Positions 44,410 through 56,415 of a stretch of 64,000 bases of DNA are shown in pieces (within the stretch, counting starts at the first letter, position 1; each line of letters begins with the position of its first letter). The translations under genes and the position numbers were made by a program. The notes beneath the pieces are model-generated. The model had not been told where the DNA came from. It was given only the letters and a program-made list of their open reading frames with translations, and made no database searches. The DNA is from Dromiciops gliroides (Eukaryota > Chordata > Mammalia > Microbiotheria > Microbiotheriidae), in NCBI RefSeq assembly GCF_019393635.1, contig NC_057867.1, positions 59,538,492-59,602,491 on the forward strand, in the 5' to 3' direction.

Positions 44410-46010
44410 TTTAAAAGTTCAGAGACCCCAGGTTAAGAACCCCTGGACTGGATCATCTGTAAGGTCACTTACAATTCTAACCCTGGTTATCTTTTGTGGT
44501 TTTGTGTTTTTGTTTTTGTTTTCTGAAGGGGTCCATATTCCCAGAGCATTCTCTAACCCTGTAGGAAGGAATCATTTCCCTTTTCTGTTTGATTACACCG
44601 AAGACGAGAAGGACAAAAGCTTTCCTAGGAAGTCCTTCTCTCATTCTCTGCTTGAGCTTGGAGGTTTGAAGGACGATTCATTTTGGTCCATCTTACCCCC
44701 AAGGCAATGGTTCTTCTTGTTCCTTGTGCTTTGTTACCTTTCCCACTTTTGGAGGATGCAGAGAAGATAGCAGAAGCCAGTGGCATCCCTGGAAACTCTG
44801 TCAGGTGGTTTGGCACTAAAGAAACTTGCTAAAGCTTCTTTGTTCCCACATGGGTGAATTCAGCCCATCAGACTGTATTTACAAAAGGGTATCTTTCCTC
44901 CTCGGCCCGTAATAGCCAGCAAGCAAGGGGGTTGTTTATCTTCCAATCATGACCTTGCAGCTGATGACCCAGCTGATTCAAGTCTCCTGAACACCCGGAA
45001 GGTTGGGCGATCCCAGAAGGCAATGAAACATTTGCACAGAATCCCCATTTGGGGGGTGGGAATAGAGAACAGTGTCCAGGTTGCCCTGGGAGACTCTTCC
45101 TATTTTGAATTTGTCCAGCCCACAAAAAGGGAGTTATCTTGGCCTGATAATCGACCAAAGCAGTAGTAGGTGAGTAGAATGTGGGGGCGATTTGGATGGT
45201 GGGAGTCAGTCTTTAACTAAGGGTCTAAAAGAGCTAGAATGATTGTCATGGAAACCAGGGGAGCTGAACCTTCAAAAGCAGCAAATGCCAGGAGTATAGT
45301 GGCTGAGCTCTGAGAGGGCTGTGGCTGCAGCTCATTAACCTTCCTACTTGGGAATCTCTAAAAGAAAATGGCCTGAGGGGTCTTGGTGCGGGGCGCGGTG
45401 CTGTGTGCCTAGGACCCCATCTTTGATACCTCCGCAGTTCTGGCCGGGAGAATGGAGCAAATTGGATAATTTACATGACCAAAGGCCTCAGGTACAAAGA
45501 GAGGTTGTATAATAAAGGCACACAGCGAGAGGAGGAAGCAGGTGAAATAGCGGGACATCCCGTGGGAAGAGGAAAGCTGTCTAAAATTCCAGAAATCGGG
45601 GGAGGCAGGCAAAACATAGTGTTTCTCATATATGTCTGTGACTTAAGTATCGGTGCTGAGAGAAACAGGGAGGCTGAAATTAAAAGACGACTCATTTAAA
45701 GTAATGGGACAGTAATGGGGGCCAGCTATTAAGGCAAAGTAGAATAAGGAGAGGCAAAAAGGGGAGTGGAAATAATGAGAATGAATGATGTACGTAGAAA
45801 GGATTGGCACTGAAGCCACTGAAATAGGAAGCTTGTAAGGAACAGATGGGATCCAAGCACTCCTAAGCAAGAGAAATCAAAGTAGCAAATACAATCTACA
45901 TTTGTTGTGGAGCCCTGGGATAAGAAACTTTCAAATCATTTGCTGGTTTTTAAACTGTTGTAAAGGACCATGAAGGGTTTCTGTTCTCAAGGGGTCAGAA
46001 TTCCTGTGTG
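44410..46010. other. Unique sequence, no gene recognised
   Basis: Repeat-poor and moderately GC-rich around 44600-45450. I see no supported exon or RNA gene. Confidence 0.5.
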
Positions 46011-46014
46011 GTGA

Positions 46015-46200
46015 GTTGGAAAGAATGCTGCCCCTGAAGTCAGAAGTCTTGGTTTTGAATCCTGGCTCTGGCGATGAATGAAAAAAAAATACTGTGTGTC
46101 CTTCAATAAATTGGTGAACCTTTCAGGGTCTTAGTTTCCTCATCTGTAAAATGAAAGAATCAGGTTTGATGTTAAGACTGATGCTAGGATTCACAGAAAC
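46015..46200 (+). repeat. MIR-type SINE
   Basis: GGTTTTGAATCCTGGCTCTG, a short A9 interruption at 46080-46089, then CTTAGTTTCCTCATCTGTAA. Plus-strand MIR. Confidence 0.8.
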
Positions 46201-46429
46201 AGTTGGTCTGTTAGATTAAGTTGGAAGTGTTCTAACCTTCATTCTTTTTCTTTTCCCTTTTCTTTTTCAAATGGTGAACTTACCAGTCATCAGCAAAAAC
46301 AAACATTTCAATTTGCAGAGAACAAAAAAAATGAGTATTTGAGCCTGTATATTTATATTATATACAATGGATTTTTAAGTATAAATTAAATTTAACAAAA
46401 TTGCCCTATTTGGGTCCCCTCCCTAATTT

Positions 46430-47190
46430 CCTTGTATTTTCTTCCTTGTTTTAAAATGTTTTCTTGAGGATTTTTTTTCCCCTTGCAGCTCTCACCACTA
46501 TTTAACTCACCCTTCCCTGCTTCCCACACAAATAGAAGCCCTTCCTTCTAACAAGTAGAGTCAAGCAGATCACATCAGCACATTGGCTATGTCTGAAAAT
46601 GTATTTCTCATCTGCACCTCTCTGTCAGGAGGCCGGAAGCCTGAGTCATCATCACTTATCTGAGCTCCAGAGATGAGTCACTGCTTTGATCAGAGTTCAG
46701 AAGTCTTTCCGAGTTGTTTTCAACTCTGTTACTGTGGTCATTGTGTCCTCGTGGTTCTCGTTTCACCCTGTATCATTTTGCGCAAGTTTTCCCAAGTTTC
46801 TCTGAGTCTGTCATACTTATCATTTCTTATGATGCAGTTTTATTCCTGAACCCCAGGTTGTTCAGCCATTCCCCAACCAAAGGGCATCTAATTTCTTTCC
46901 AGTTTTTCCAGTGCTACTATAGATATTATGGAACATATGGGTCCTTTTCCTCTTTAGGGAATACCTAGTACTGGCACTGCTGGGTCAAAGAGTATGGGTA
47001 GTTTAGTCACGTTAGGGACATAGTTCTAAATTACTCTCCAGAATGCTTGTACCAGTTCACAGCTCCTCCATAGCCTTTCCAACAATTGTCATGTTCCTCT
47101 TCAAGTTGATGAGTGTGAAGTGGAACCTAACACTTGCTTAATTTGCATTTCACTTATTTTTAGTGATTTTAACCTTTTTTTGCCCATGTG
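46430..47190 (-). mobile_element. Old L1 3' part, minus strand
   Basis: Antisense L1 text at 46850-47060 (GTTGTTCAGCCATTCCCCAA, then TACTGGCACTGCTGGGTCAA, then TTACTCTCCAGAATGCTTGT). It is highly diverged. The left boundary is unclear. Confidence 0.8.
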
Positions 47191-47199
47191 AGTACTGTC

Positions 47200-49555
47200 T
47201 TTACAAGGGCAAAATAGGTGGTTCACTAGAATTGCTAAATTGCTTTGGTACCTTGGGCAAGGCACCTGCTTCTCTGGGCCTGTTTTCTGACCTGAAATAC
47301 TTGTTGTTAGTGACCATAGTGAGTTAAGGTTTACAGGGTTCATTGCATTCATTGTCATATTTCAACCTCATATCCATCCGGTGAAGTAGGTGCTGGGTTA
47401 GTCTCTCCACTTAACAGTGGCTCAGGAGAAGAGAAGTGACCCTTCCAGAGATCCATAGCTAGAATCCTAGGTGGCTTTTGAGCTTTGGTCTTCTGGACCA
47501 CAAGTAAAATACTTTACATGCCCTCCTCTGTACAGCCAGGGCTTTGAGCTACATCATCAGCAATGTCTTAATCCTGTGATCTAAGTTAACTGGCAGCAAA
47601 GAATTGGAACAAATTTATAAAATTACAAAAGGAAAAAAAGAGAAAATCCAGACTTCACTTGCCTCTCCTAGCTCTTAACCGAGTCTTGGCTGAGGCTACC
47701 ATTCTCATCTCTTCTTAATACCTAGTGATACAAGATATGAAAAAGTCAGGATAATGACTTTTCAGTCTTATTCTTCTCAATCTCCTTATTCCTTATTACC
47801 AGCCTGAAATAATGATTTATTATGTACTGAAATGGCCTAGAATGACCCTTTCATCTAATAGATTTCCCACCCCACCTTGTCCTCACTCCGAATTCTTCTC
47901 TTTGTTAGATTGAAGTTAGTTATCTCATGGAAGCCTCAAAGGTGTTATATGTAATCTGACATTTTTCACACATAGTATTGCATCCCACCTGAAGCAATTT
48001 TATTTAGAAAAACTTGTAAATGGTTGTTAAGCCAATGGGTGATGGAGTGCATTCCTTTTTGGAAGGCTGTTAATGGATAATTTGCTCCCCTATTGACAGA
48101 GGTTTTCAGGGATGTGGCTAGCCACTACTCCTCTCAAACACTGGGATAAAGATACCTGGCTAGAGGAAAAGAAACATAGCTTTGACAAGATGTTGGACTG
48201 GTGCAGATCCCCAGTAATAACCCCAGAGAGATGCCCCTACTTGTCTCATAAGGTAGATCTTATGGAAATTGTTTGCTCTTCATTCAGCATACATTTATAA
48301 GTGAATGGTACATGAGTAACAAGGTGCTAGGTCCTACCAGGTATTCTGGGAAAAAAAGGGACTTAGTCTCTGCCCATGAAGCTTACAGTTTAATTAAGAC
48401 AATATTTTTGACAATTCTATTCAACTTGATTCAATTCAGCAAAAATTTATTAGGTGATTATTAGTAGACTCTGTAGGAGGCCCTGGGGAAACAGAGATGA
48501 AAAGAACATGGCCCATGCTCTTAAGGCCTTGATTTCCACCCAGGGGAAACTAATGTAGTGGAAAGACCAGTAGATTTGATGTCAGAGGAAATGGGGCCAA
48601 ATCCAGCTCTTCACCATACTGCCTTTATAATCTTGGGCAATAATTAACTTCCCACTTTCAGGGCCTCAGTTTTCATCACTTAGATAATTGGACTAGATAA
48701 TCTCAAAGGTCTCAATAATAACACCTTTTTATGTGAACAGAACTTTATATTTTGCCAAGAATTTTATGTACATGATCTCATTTGACACTTCACCAAGCCA
48801 GTGTGGTAAGCAGGCCAGGGATTATTGATCGTCTTCATTTGAGAGAGAGGAAAATAGTGGGGGAAGGGAAGACCACAGGAGATGGTAGAAAGGAACTTGG
48901 TTAATTCCTGGAGCCCCTCTGAACACCCACAGAGTTGGCATTGAAGCGCTATGGCAGAGTAGCATCACTGTCTTCTCAAAGGGCACTAGGGAATGTTTAC
49001 TGGGGAGAGAGGCTGACAACACAGAGCAAACTAACACAGTGTCTTGTGGCTTTTGTCACTCTGGCAGAAAGGCTGTCTTTAATACTCTCGAAGAGCATTC
49101 TTCATGGAAAATGGTCCTCATGGCTGATGGTTTGCCCATGTGCCTGAAAATGAAACTAACTAGAGAACCTTTAAGATGGACAATGTGATTGTTTCTTGGC
49201 ATTTTTTCACATTGGGCACTCATCAGGGCTGCTCTTAGCCTCATATGAAACAAATCCTCATCCAGTTTTGGAACTGAAAGAGACCTGCCCATTTTACAGA
49301 GGAGAAAATTAAGGATCAGAGAGGGAAAGAGACTTTGAAAGGACGCACAGTCAATTAATGCAGGGTCAGAACTGTAACACAACCTTTTGTTGAGTTTTGA
49401 GTCAAGGAGTCTGGATTAAAGTCTGGGATCTACTACCATTTTGCTGTAGAAATTTGGGCAACTCTCTTAACTTCTCTGGGCCTCTGTTATCTCCTTTATG
49501 AAATGAGGGTATATGATTAGACAACCTCCAACGTAATTGCCAGGTCTCTGAAATG
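47200..49555. other. Unique sequence with several old SINE scraps
   Basis: MIR-type pieces: 47330-47480 (antisense), 48580-48715 (plus), 48720-48860 (antisense), 49240-49375 (antisense, GAGGAGAAAATTAAGGATCA-type) and 49400-49555 (plus). A stretch at 48275-48510 resembles the start of the unnamed repeat (CATACATTTATAAGTGAATG..GTGCTAGGTCC). No gene seen. Confidence 0.6.
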
Positions 49556-49823
49556 TAAGCAGAATGTTTTTAAAGAAATTTTTTCAACTAAAAAGCATTT
49601 TTTTTCTCCTCATGATGAAAAAAGGGAAACAAACCCACAAAACCTTTATTATAAATATGCATAGTCAAGCAAAAACACTTCCCCTATTAGTCATGTTAAA
49701 AAAATGTATATGTCATTCTTTGTCAGGAGGTAACATTCTTTTTTTTTCATGCTTTAATTTTTTTTTACATATAAAAAATATAGAACGCTTCACGAATTTG
49801 CGTGTCATCCTTGCGCAGGGGCC

Positions 49824-49873
<50 letters not shown>

Positions 49874-50870
49874 TGAGCACAGGAGGTAACATTCTTTATC
49901 ATTAGTCCTGGAGAGTTATGAATCATCATTGTTCTTAAGTCTTACAAAGTTCTTCAGTGTTACAGTGTTATAGTATATAGTCTTCTCCTGGTTCCACTCA
50001 CTTCACTCTGTATCATTTCATTCCAATCTTTCTAGGTTTTTTCTGGAACTGTCCCATTCATCATTTCATATGGCACAATAGTATTATATTGCATTCTATA
50101 CCATAATTTGTTCAGGCATTCTGTAATTGATGGGTACCTACTTAGTTTCCAGGTCTTTACCTCCACAAAAAGATCTGCTATAAGTACTTAAAAAACATAT
50201 GGCCTCTTTTCTACTTTCTTTGATCTCTTTGGGATACAGACCTACATAGAGTTATACCTGAGGCAAAGAAAATGTGTATTTTAGTGATTGGGTGGTGGTG
50301 GTTTCAAATTGCTTTTCCAATTGATGAGTGTTTATAGTTTCAAATTGCTTTCTCAAATGACTGGATCAATTCACAGTGACATTAACAGTAATTACATGTG
50401 TTTATTTCCCCATATTTCCTCCCATAATCATAATTTCTCTCTTTTGTCATATTTGCGAAACTGATGGGTGTGACATAAAACTTCAAAGGTGCTTTAATTT
50501 GAATTTCTGTAATTTTTAGTGAGAACAATTTTATATACATGTTGATAGTGTGGATTCCTTCCCTTGAGAACTGCCTATTCATATCCTTTGACCATATTTC
50601 AGGGAATGGTTCTTACTCTTATCCATTTGAATCAGCTCATGTGTCTTGGAAATGAGACCTTTATCAGAGAAATTTGCTACAGGGTATTTTCCCCCAGTTA
50701 ATGGTTTCCCTTCTAATTTTAGTTGCATTGGTTCTGTTTGTGCAAAATCTTTTATGTCATATATACGGTCATCAAAATTGTTTGGTTTAACTTTTGTTAT
50801 TCCTGATTCCATGTTTGGAATCAGCTCTTGAATAATTACTATTTTAATTTCACACTAGCAGTGGGTAAAA
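49556..50870 (-). mobile_element. Old L1 3' part, minus strand, hosting a U6 retrocopy
   Basis: Diverged L1 3' UTR and ORF2 C-terminus in antisense. Recognisable parts are CACTTCACTCTGTATCATTT near 50000, CTCTTTGGGATACAGACCTA near 50225 and GAGACCTTTATCAGAGAAAT near 50655. Frames are broken. Confidence 0.85.
49774..49880 (-). pseudogene. U6 snRNA retrocopy, full length
   Basis: The minus strand gives all 107 nt of U6, from GTGCTCACTTCGGCAGCACA through the ACAGAGAAGATTAGCATGGC catalytic segment to the T-rich 3' end. I see two differences from the mammalian U6 I know: A for G at position 7, and a T in place of C in the GTTCC near the 3' end. U6 is the catalytic snRNA of the spliceosome, normally driven by an upstream pol III promoter (PSE and TATA). 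No such elements are evident upstream, i.e. above 49880. The sequence is flanked by a 17-bp duplication AGGAGGTAACATTCTTT (49725-49741 and 49881-49897) and an A-rich tail lies between U6 and the left copy, so it is an L1-mediated retrocopy. Confidence 0.95.
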
Positions 50871-51119
50871 AAGGAAAAATTACCCTTCTGTAGAAAGATT
50901 CCCACTTTCTAGTCATTGTTGAAGTCTATAATGAATTTTCTCAGCGTAAAGAAACTTTGAAAAACAAGGACCCTGAATTCACCAGCTCTGAGACACCACA
51001 ACAGCTTGTATAGGGAAATAATTGCTCTCTGAGTTTAGTATACTGTTTGCTATGTTCTGATAGATTTTCAAGTAGTCAATTTTTTAAAATAAGTTTAAAA
51101 GCTTTAGAAAAACAGGCTT

Positions 51120-51640
51120 AAAAAGGGAAAGGACTTGTATTTACAGGAATGTTTATAGTAGCTCTTTTAGTGATAACAAAGAATTGGAAATGGAGGGGAT
51201 GTCCATCAATTGGGTTATGGCAAATGAATGTGATGGGATGCTGCTGTGCTGTAAGAAATGATGAAGGGGGATGGTTTCAGAAAAATATGGGAACTGATGC
51301 AAAGCGAAGCGATCAGAACCAGGAGAGCAATTTACACTGTAGCAGCAATTTTGTAATAGTAGTTAACTATGAAAGACTTCATAATTCTCCTCAGTAGAAT
51401 AATCCATCACAATTCCAAAGTACTAATGATTTAAACTGCTATCCATCTCCAGAGAGAGAACTGATAGGCTAGGGTGCAGGTTGAAGCATTATTTTTTTCC
51501 TATTTCTTTTTTTTAGAACATGGCTAAATGTGAAATGTTTTTCAAAACTTCATATGGATAATAAGTGTTGTGTTTCTTGCCTTCTCAAGGAAGGGGGTGG
51601 AGGGAGGGAGGGAGAGAATTTGAAAATGAAAGAAAACATT
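51120..51640 (+). mobile_element. Old L1 3' part, plus strand
   Basis: Plus-strand L1 end: GTTTATAGTAGCTCTTTTAG, then AATTGGAAATGGAGGGGATG, then GCTGTGCTGTAAGAAATGAT, then a GGAGGGAGGGAGGGAG polypurine tract near 51599. It is old, 5'-truncated and has no open frame. Confidence 0.85.
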
Positions 51641-51644
51641 TTAA

Positions 51645-53720
51645 GAAGAGACTGAGAAGTAAGTAAACTGACAAAGGCCAATGGTAAACTGTGTGCATAG
51701 TTAAAAAGTAGAACTCTGGAAATAGGAATTAGAGAGAGAGATTTGACAAGTGAGCACATGCTAGAAGCTCGATATAGGTCTAGAACTAAGAAGAGTGCTT
51801 TGGGTTAGAGTCACTTACTGCCTACTTGCTATTCTCTGGGCACAATGCTCTATCTCCTGCCCCTGTACCTTTTGCACAGACTGTCTTTCCAAAATGGCAG
51901 CTCCCTCCATAGAAATAAGCAAGTTTGAAATCAGGGTTTGGAGAGAAAGATAAGTTCCATTTTGTACATATTTAGTTTAAGATGCCTATGAAACTTCCAT
52001 TGAGAAAGGTCCAGTAGGCAGTTGGTAATTATCCTTCCTCACTTCTGCCTCTTGTTATGGCTCCCTTCAAATGCAATCTCTTTCATTTTTAGGCCTTTCT
52101 TCAGCCCTATGGTTTTTAGTGTCTCTCTCTTCCACGTATTAACTTTATATATATATTTGGTATTTGCAATACTTATTTTTTGAATATATTCATTCCGTTC
52201 AGTGGAACGTATGCTCCCTGATGACAAGAACCATTTTGTTTTTTTCTCTTTGTATCTCCAGTGTCCTTCACATAAACAATTAATAAATTGAAAGTAGGAG
52301 ACTAGGTCATTTTCTTTAAGCATAGGATATGGGGTGACACTGGATGGAAGACAGGTAGAAGATAGAAAAGAGTTGGAATAGTTTCTGTGGGAGATTAGCT
52401 AGGCTTTCCAGTGGAAGGATTGTCAAGCTATAGTAAAGGTCCAGTAAGAAAGTTTTTGCTTGGGGGGCAGCTAGGTGGTGCAGTGGATAAAGCACCAGCC
52501 CCGAATTCAGGAGGATCTGAGTTCAAATCCTGACCCAAACTCTTCGACACTTACTAGCTGTGTGACCTTGGGCAAGTCACTTAATCCTCATTGCCCCCCC
52601 CCCAAAGTGTTGACTGGACAAAGAATGTGTGGAAGGGAGTGATGTATTTTATAACTAGAAAGCAGTTGAAGCTTTAGATGCCAGAGGAGTCCATCTTTTA
52701 TCTTAGAGGTAATATAGAGCCACTAGAGTTTGAATGGGAGAGTGATGTGGTCAAACTGTATTTAAGGAAATCACTTGGATGTGTAAGGCATGGAGGATGA
52801 ATTGGACAGACAGACAGACAGACATGTACTTCAGGCGGGGAAACCAATTAGGAGGCTACCGGAATAGTCCAGACAATAAGTGGCGAGAGCCTAGGGTTGT
52901 GACTGTGTGAGTAGAGACCCAGAGATGGTTGCAAAAGATGTGGTGGTGGTAGAAACAGCCCAATTTAGCAGCTAAGTTGCCATGTTGGGTGAGGGAGAAT
53001 AAGGAGTCGAGGAAGGTACTGAAGTTTTAAACCTGGGAGACAAGAAGGATGGTAGCTCCCTCCATAGAAATATGGGAGTTGGAAAGCAGCATTTGGAGGT
53101 AAAGATAAAGAGTTCCATTTTAGATGTGTTAAGTTTGAGATGCATGAGACAACCATTGAGGCAGTGGGTGATTCAGGAATGGATCTCAGAAGAGGGATTA
53201 GGGCTGGATATAGAGATCTGATAACCAGCTGAATAGAAATGATAATCAAACCCTTGGTTGCTGAAATGGTTGGGAGAATATAGAGGAAGGGCCCTGGACA
53301 TAGCTTTGGGAAACACTGGAAATGAATAGATATAAGATGTATGATGATCTAGCCCAGAAAACTAAGAAAGGGCAATCAAAACTTGAGTCAAGAGAACCAA
53401 GAGAGAGCTGGGTCACATAAGAGCCATGTATAAGAGGAGCATGTATCCATGGGGAAAGGGTGGTCAACAGGGTCAAAGGTCAGCAGTGTCAAAGCGTGAA
53501 GAGAGGTTGAGAAGGATGAGGAATGAGAAAAGGTTATTGCATTTGACAATTATTTGATGCAGTTTTATTTGAATGATGAAGTGGGAAGCCAGACTCCAGA
53601 AGTTAGTGAGAAAAGTGATGAGAGAGAAATGGAGGCAACAAGAGTAGACAGCTTTTCATAGGATTTGGACCAAGAAAAGGAGAGTTATAGGAAGAATGCT
53701 TGAGTGGTTGATGGTCTCCA
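51645..53720. repeat. Ancient unnamed interspersed repeat, copy 2 (interrupted)
   Basis: The same order as copy 1: AAGATGCCTATGAAACTTCC and GTCCAGTAGGCAGTTGGTAA near 51980-52025, then after 52370 a segment from AGTGATGTGGTCAAACTGTA near 52741 to TAGACAGCTTTTCATAGGAT near 53645. Two pieces may be separate copies, since the block at 51965-52030 overlaps in content with 53110-53180. It is interrupted by a SINE at 52463. No ORF. Confidence 0.6.
52463..52607 (+). mobile_element. tRNA-derived SINE, plus strand
   Basis: GGGGGGCAGCTAGGTGGTGC head, then GAGTTCAAATCCTGACCCAA, then a short C9AAAG end without a long A-tail. Flanking repeats are not convincing. Confidence 0.9.
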
Positions 53721-54385
53721 CTTAAGGGTTTTTATTCTTGTTAACACATGGGAAAGACTTAGGAGTGTTTATATGTAGCAGGAAAGGAACCAGTTTCTTG
53801 CCCCATACCCTTCCATTTCTTTCTAACTTACCTTTTTGGCTTCTTTTCTGTCTTTTCAATTAGCCATAGTGGAAAATTAAATTTTTTAAAAATATCTATT
53901 GTATTTCTTAAGTATTTGAGTGTCTATCTAAACTCTGTCCAGGGCTCTTTTCTTTCTATATACTATCTTAACCTTATAATCTCTTAAAGGTTTAATTCTA
54001 TTTCTCTGTAGGGCTATATCTATCCCTAGAACCTCTCCTTCAAAACCTGAAGCTTTTATGTTTCTTCTTTAAAAACCAGACATTTTTTGTCTAATTTTTC
54101 GATTTGTTATTTGAAGAAATTTAAATTGATGGGGTTTTTTTTGCATTTGTATTCATTGATTTTTTTTCATATGAGCCACTGTTCTTCAGTAGAAAAGAAA
54201 GTCTCCAGGTAAGAGCCAGGGTTTCAGCCATATTCTGCTCATAAATATGTATCCTTGTAGGGAAAGCAGATCCAGGTTTTTTGCCAATTGTGATGCTCAA
54301 TTACAAAGGGGTCAGGGGCCCCTTTGGAAGAACTGTTTAGGCAATCTGGGATCATTTGGGAGTCAGGACACTTGGGTATACTCTT
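53721..54385. other. Unique sequence, no gene recognised
   Basis: AT-rich and repeat-poor. No coding signal. Confidence 0.5.
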
Positions 54386-54583
54386 AAGTTGCATAGTTGA
54401 TAAGAGCGCTGGACTTGATGTCAGGAAGACCTGGGTTTCAATCAGATACTAACTGTGAGACTCTGGGCAAGTCATTTAATTTCTTTCTGCCTCAGTTTCC
54501 TCATGTGTAAAATGGAGTTACTTCCATTTTCCATTATACAGTACCAACTTTAAAGGGTGGTCCTGAGGATCAAATGAAATAAC
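54386..54583 (+). repeat. MIR-type SINE
   Basis: GTTGATAAGAGCGCTGGACT, then TCTGGGCAAGTCATTTAATT, then CTGCCTCAGTTTCCTCATGT, then GAGGATCAAATGAAATAACA. Well-preserved plus-strand copy whose 3' end is split by an L1 tail. Confidence 0.88.
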
Positions 54584-54596
54584 AAGTATAGCACTT

Positions 54597-54715
54597 CCTT
54601 ATTTATTTATTTAAAGTTTTGAGTTCCAAATTCTATTCTTCTCTCATTCCCTCCCTCCCTCCCCTCCCCCCTCCCCGAGATTGAAAGCAATCAGTATAGG
54701 TTATACATGTTCAAT
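54597..54715 (-). mobile_element. 119-bp L1 3'-end insertion, minus strand
   Basis: Only AAGTTTTGAGTTCCAAATTC-type 3' UTR sequence, a CCCTCCCTCCCTCCCC tract and GGTTATACATG. It is flanked by AAGTATAGCACTT at 54584-54596 and 54716-54728, the MIR end being duplicated. Confidence 0.93.
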
Positions 54716-54729
54716 AAGTATAGCACTTT

Positions 54730-56230
54730 CCTACCAATTTTTGGCTATGTCAGGCACACTTCAGGTTGGCTCTGTGCTCTAGGGGAGTGGTAGTAAGAGC
54801 CTCCCTTTTCCCTTATGAATGTGACAGTGAGTTACATAGGAAGTGCAGGCACGTGGAACAAGTTATACTTTTCATCACAGATGTTAGTGCTTTATTGTCT
54901 CCCCTCCCAAACCCATGTCTCTTTCAAATTTCCCTGTTTCTGTTGAGGATACCAACATTCACCAGCAGCCTTCTAGTCCCCCAAGTTAGTAACCTCAGAT
55001 TCATCTTTGACTCCACATGTCCAGTCAGTTAATGGAATCGTATAGAAACTGCATGACAGCATCTCTTGCATGTGTTCCCTTCTCTCAACTCACATAGTCA
55101 TTTCCCTGACATAGGCCCTTATCAACTTTCTCCTGGACTGTTACAGTAACCTTGAAATTGGTCTGCTTGTCTCAAGTCTCTCCCCTTTCCAATCCCTCTT
55201 CCACATAGCTTGAAAATGACTTTCTCAAAGCACTAGTCTGCTCGTGTCATTCCCCTTAGCCCATAAACCCCAGTGGCTCCCTAAGTGCTATTGTACAGGC
55301 ACAGATATATAATTTATAAATGTGAAGGAATTGATGATCAAAGAAGTTTGGAGACAACTGCTTTAGGCAAATAGAGCTTTCACAGGAAGAAGAGACAACT
55401 CTCAGGGTCCACAGACCAATCTACAGATCCAAACCCAAAGCCCCAGAAACACCCTGTGACCATGTTGGATGAAAACCTTTCCTGATTTTTATCTGGCTTA
55501 AGGTTTTGCAGCCCAGTCTCCCAGATGTGGTAGGAATAACCACGGTTCCCATGGTTATCTGTTGAGTGAACATGAAAGCCGTAGCCATGGCACCGCTGAT
55601 TAAAATCGAAATCTCTGATTTGAATGACATTTTTCTGAGGCTGCTTTGTGTTCAGGAACTGAAATGAATGCAGCGAGGGGGCTAATTTTTCTCCCCAGCT
55701 GGGGAGTTCTTATGGAATGACTTAGACTATACCCCTCTTCTAAGATTGGCATTTTATGAATTTCATGATAATTTAAGGAAATGCAGCTAATTCTTTCAGG
55801 TATCTGAGTGTGTCCTTTTATGTTGCACAAATGGTTTATTTTTATTTCAAGGTCCTGTGCTTCCACTCATATTGCGTTTCTTGCCACTGGACTTTTTGGA
55901 AGATAAAGGATGGCTTTGTAGATTTCCACAGAGTCTTTCTGCAAAATTCTCATTTATGGTAATCCTTCTTCCAGATTGCATGGAAAGGGATTTACGGTGC
56001 TTTGTTTGAAGAGAATAAATATAACAGTCTTGTCCTTTGCAAGTCAACTTAATCCATCTGAAGCTGACATTTTGGTACAACTCATAAAAAACCCAACCCT
56101 GACTGGTGTATATCTCTCACTTTGGAGGTGAAGGCCCTGGCCATATTTTGTCTTTCAGAATATCGTACCTCAGTTATCCTCAGGGGTTCAGACAAAACAG
56201 GTCGTAAAACTGTTTTCACATTTTCCATTT
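54730..56230. other. Unique sequence, no gene recognised
   Basis: A repeat-poor block; 55360-56170 has no recognisable repeat at all. No exon supported. Confidence 0.5.
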
Positions 56231-56234
56231 AAAA

Positions 56235-56415
56235 AAAGAATCTGAGAATGTCAGAGCTGGAAGGGACCTTAGAGATTGTCTAGACCCACCCCCCTCATTT
56301 TGCAGAGGCCTTAGAAGCCAGAGAAGGTGAGTGAATTAATTTACCTGAGTTTGAGGACAGAGCTGGGATTAAAATTTAGGTGTCTTGAATTCCAGCATAG
56401 TGTTCCACATTCTGC
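56235..56415 (-). repeat. MIR/MIR3-like SINE, minus strand
   Basis: GAATGTCAGAGCTGGAAGGG, then ACCTTAGAGATTGTCTAGAC, then GGGATTAAAATTTAGGTGTC. Antisense marsupial MIR-type copy. Confidence 0.85.

Noticed and set aside
45385..45420. 7SL RNA-like GGGCGCGGTGCTGTGTGCCT
   Set aside because: Similarity is limited to about 20 bases; the following sequence is not 7SL.
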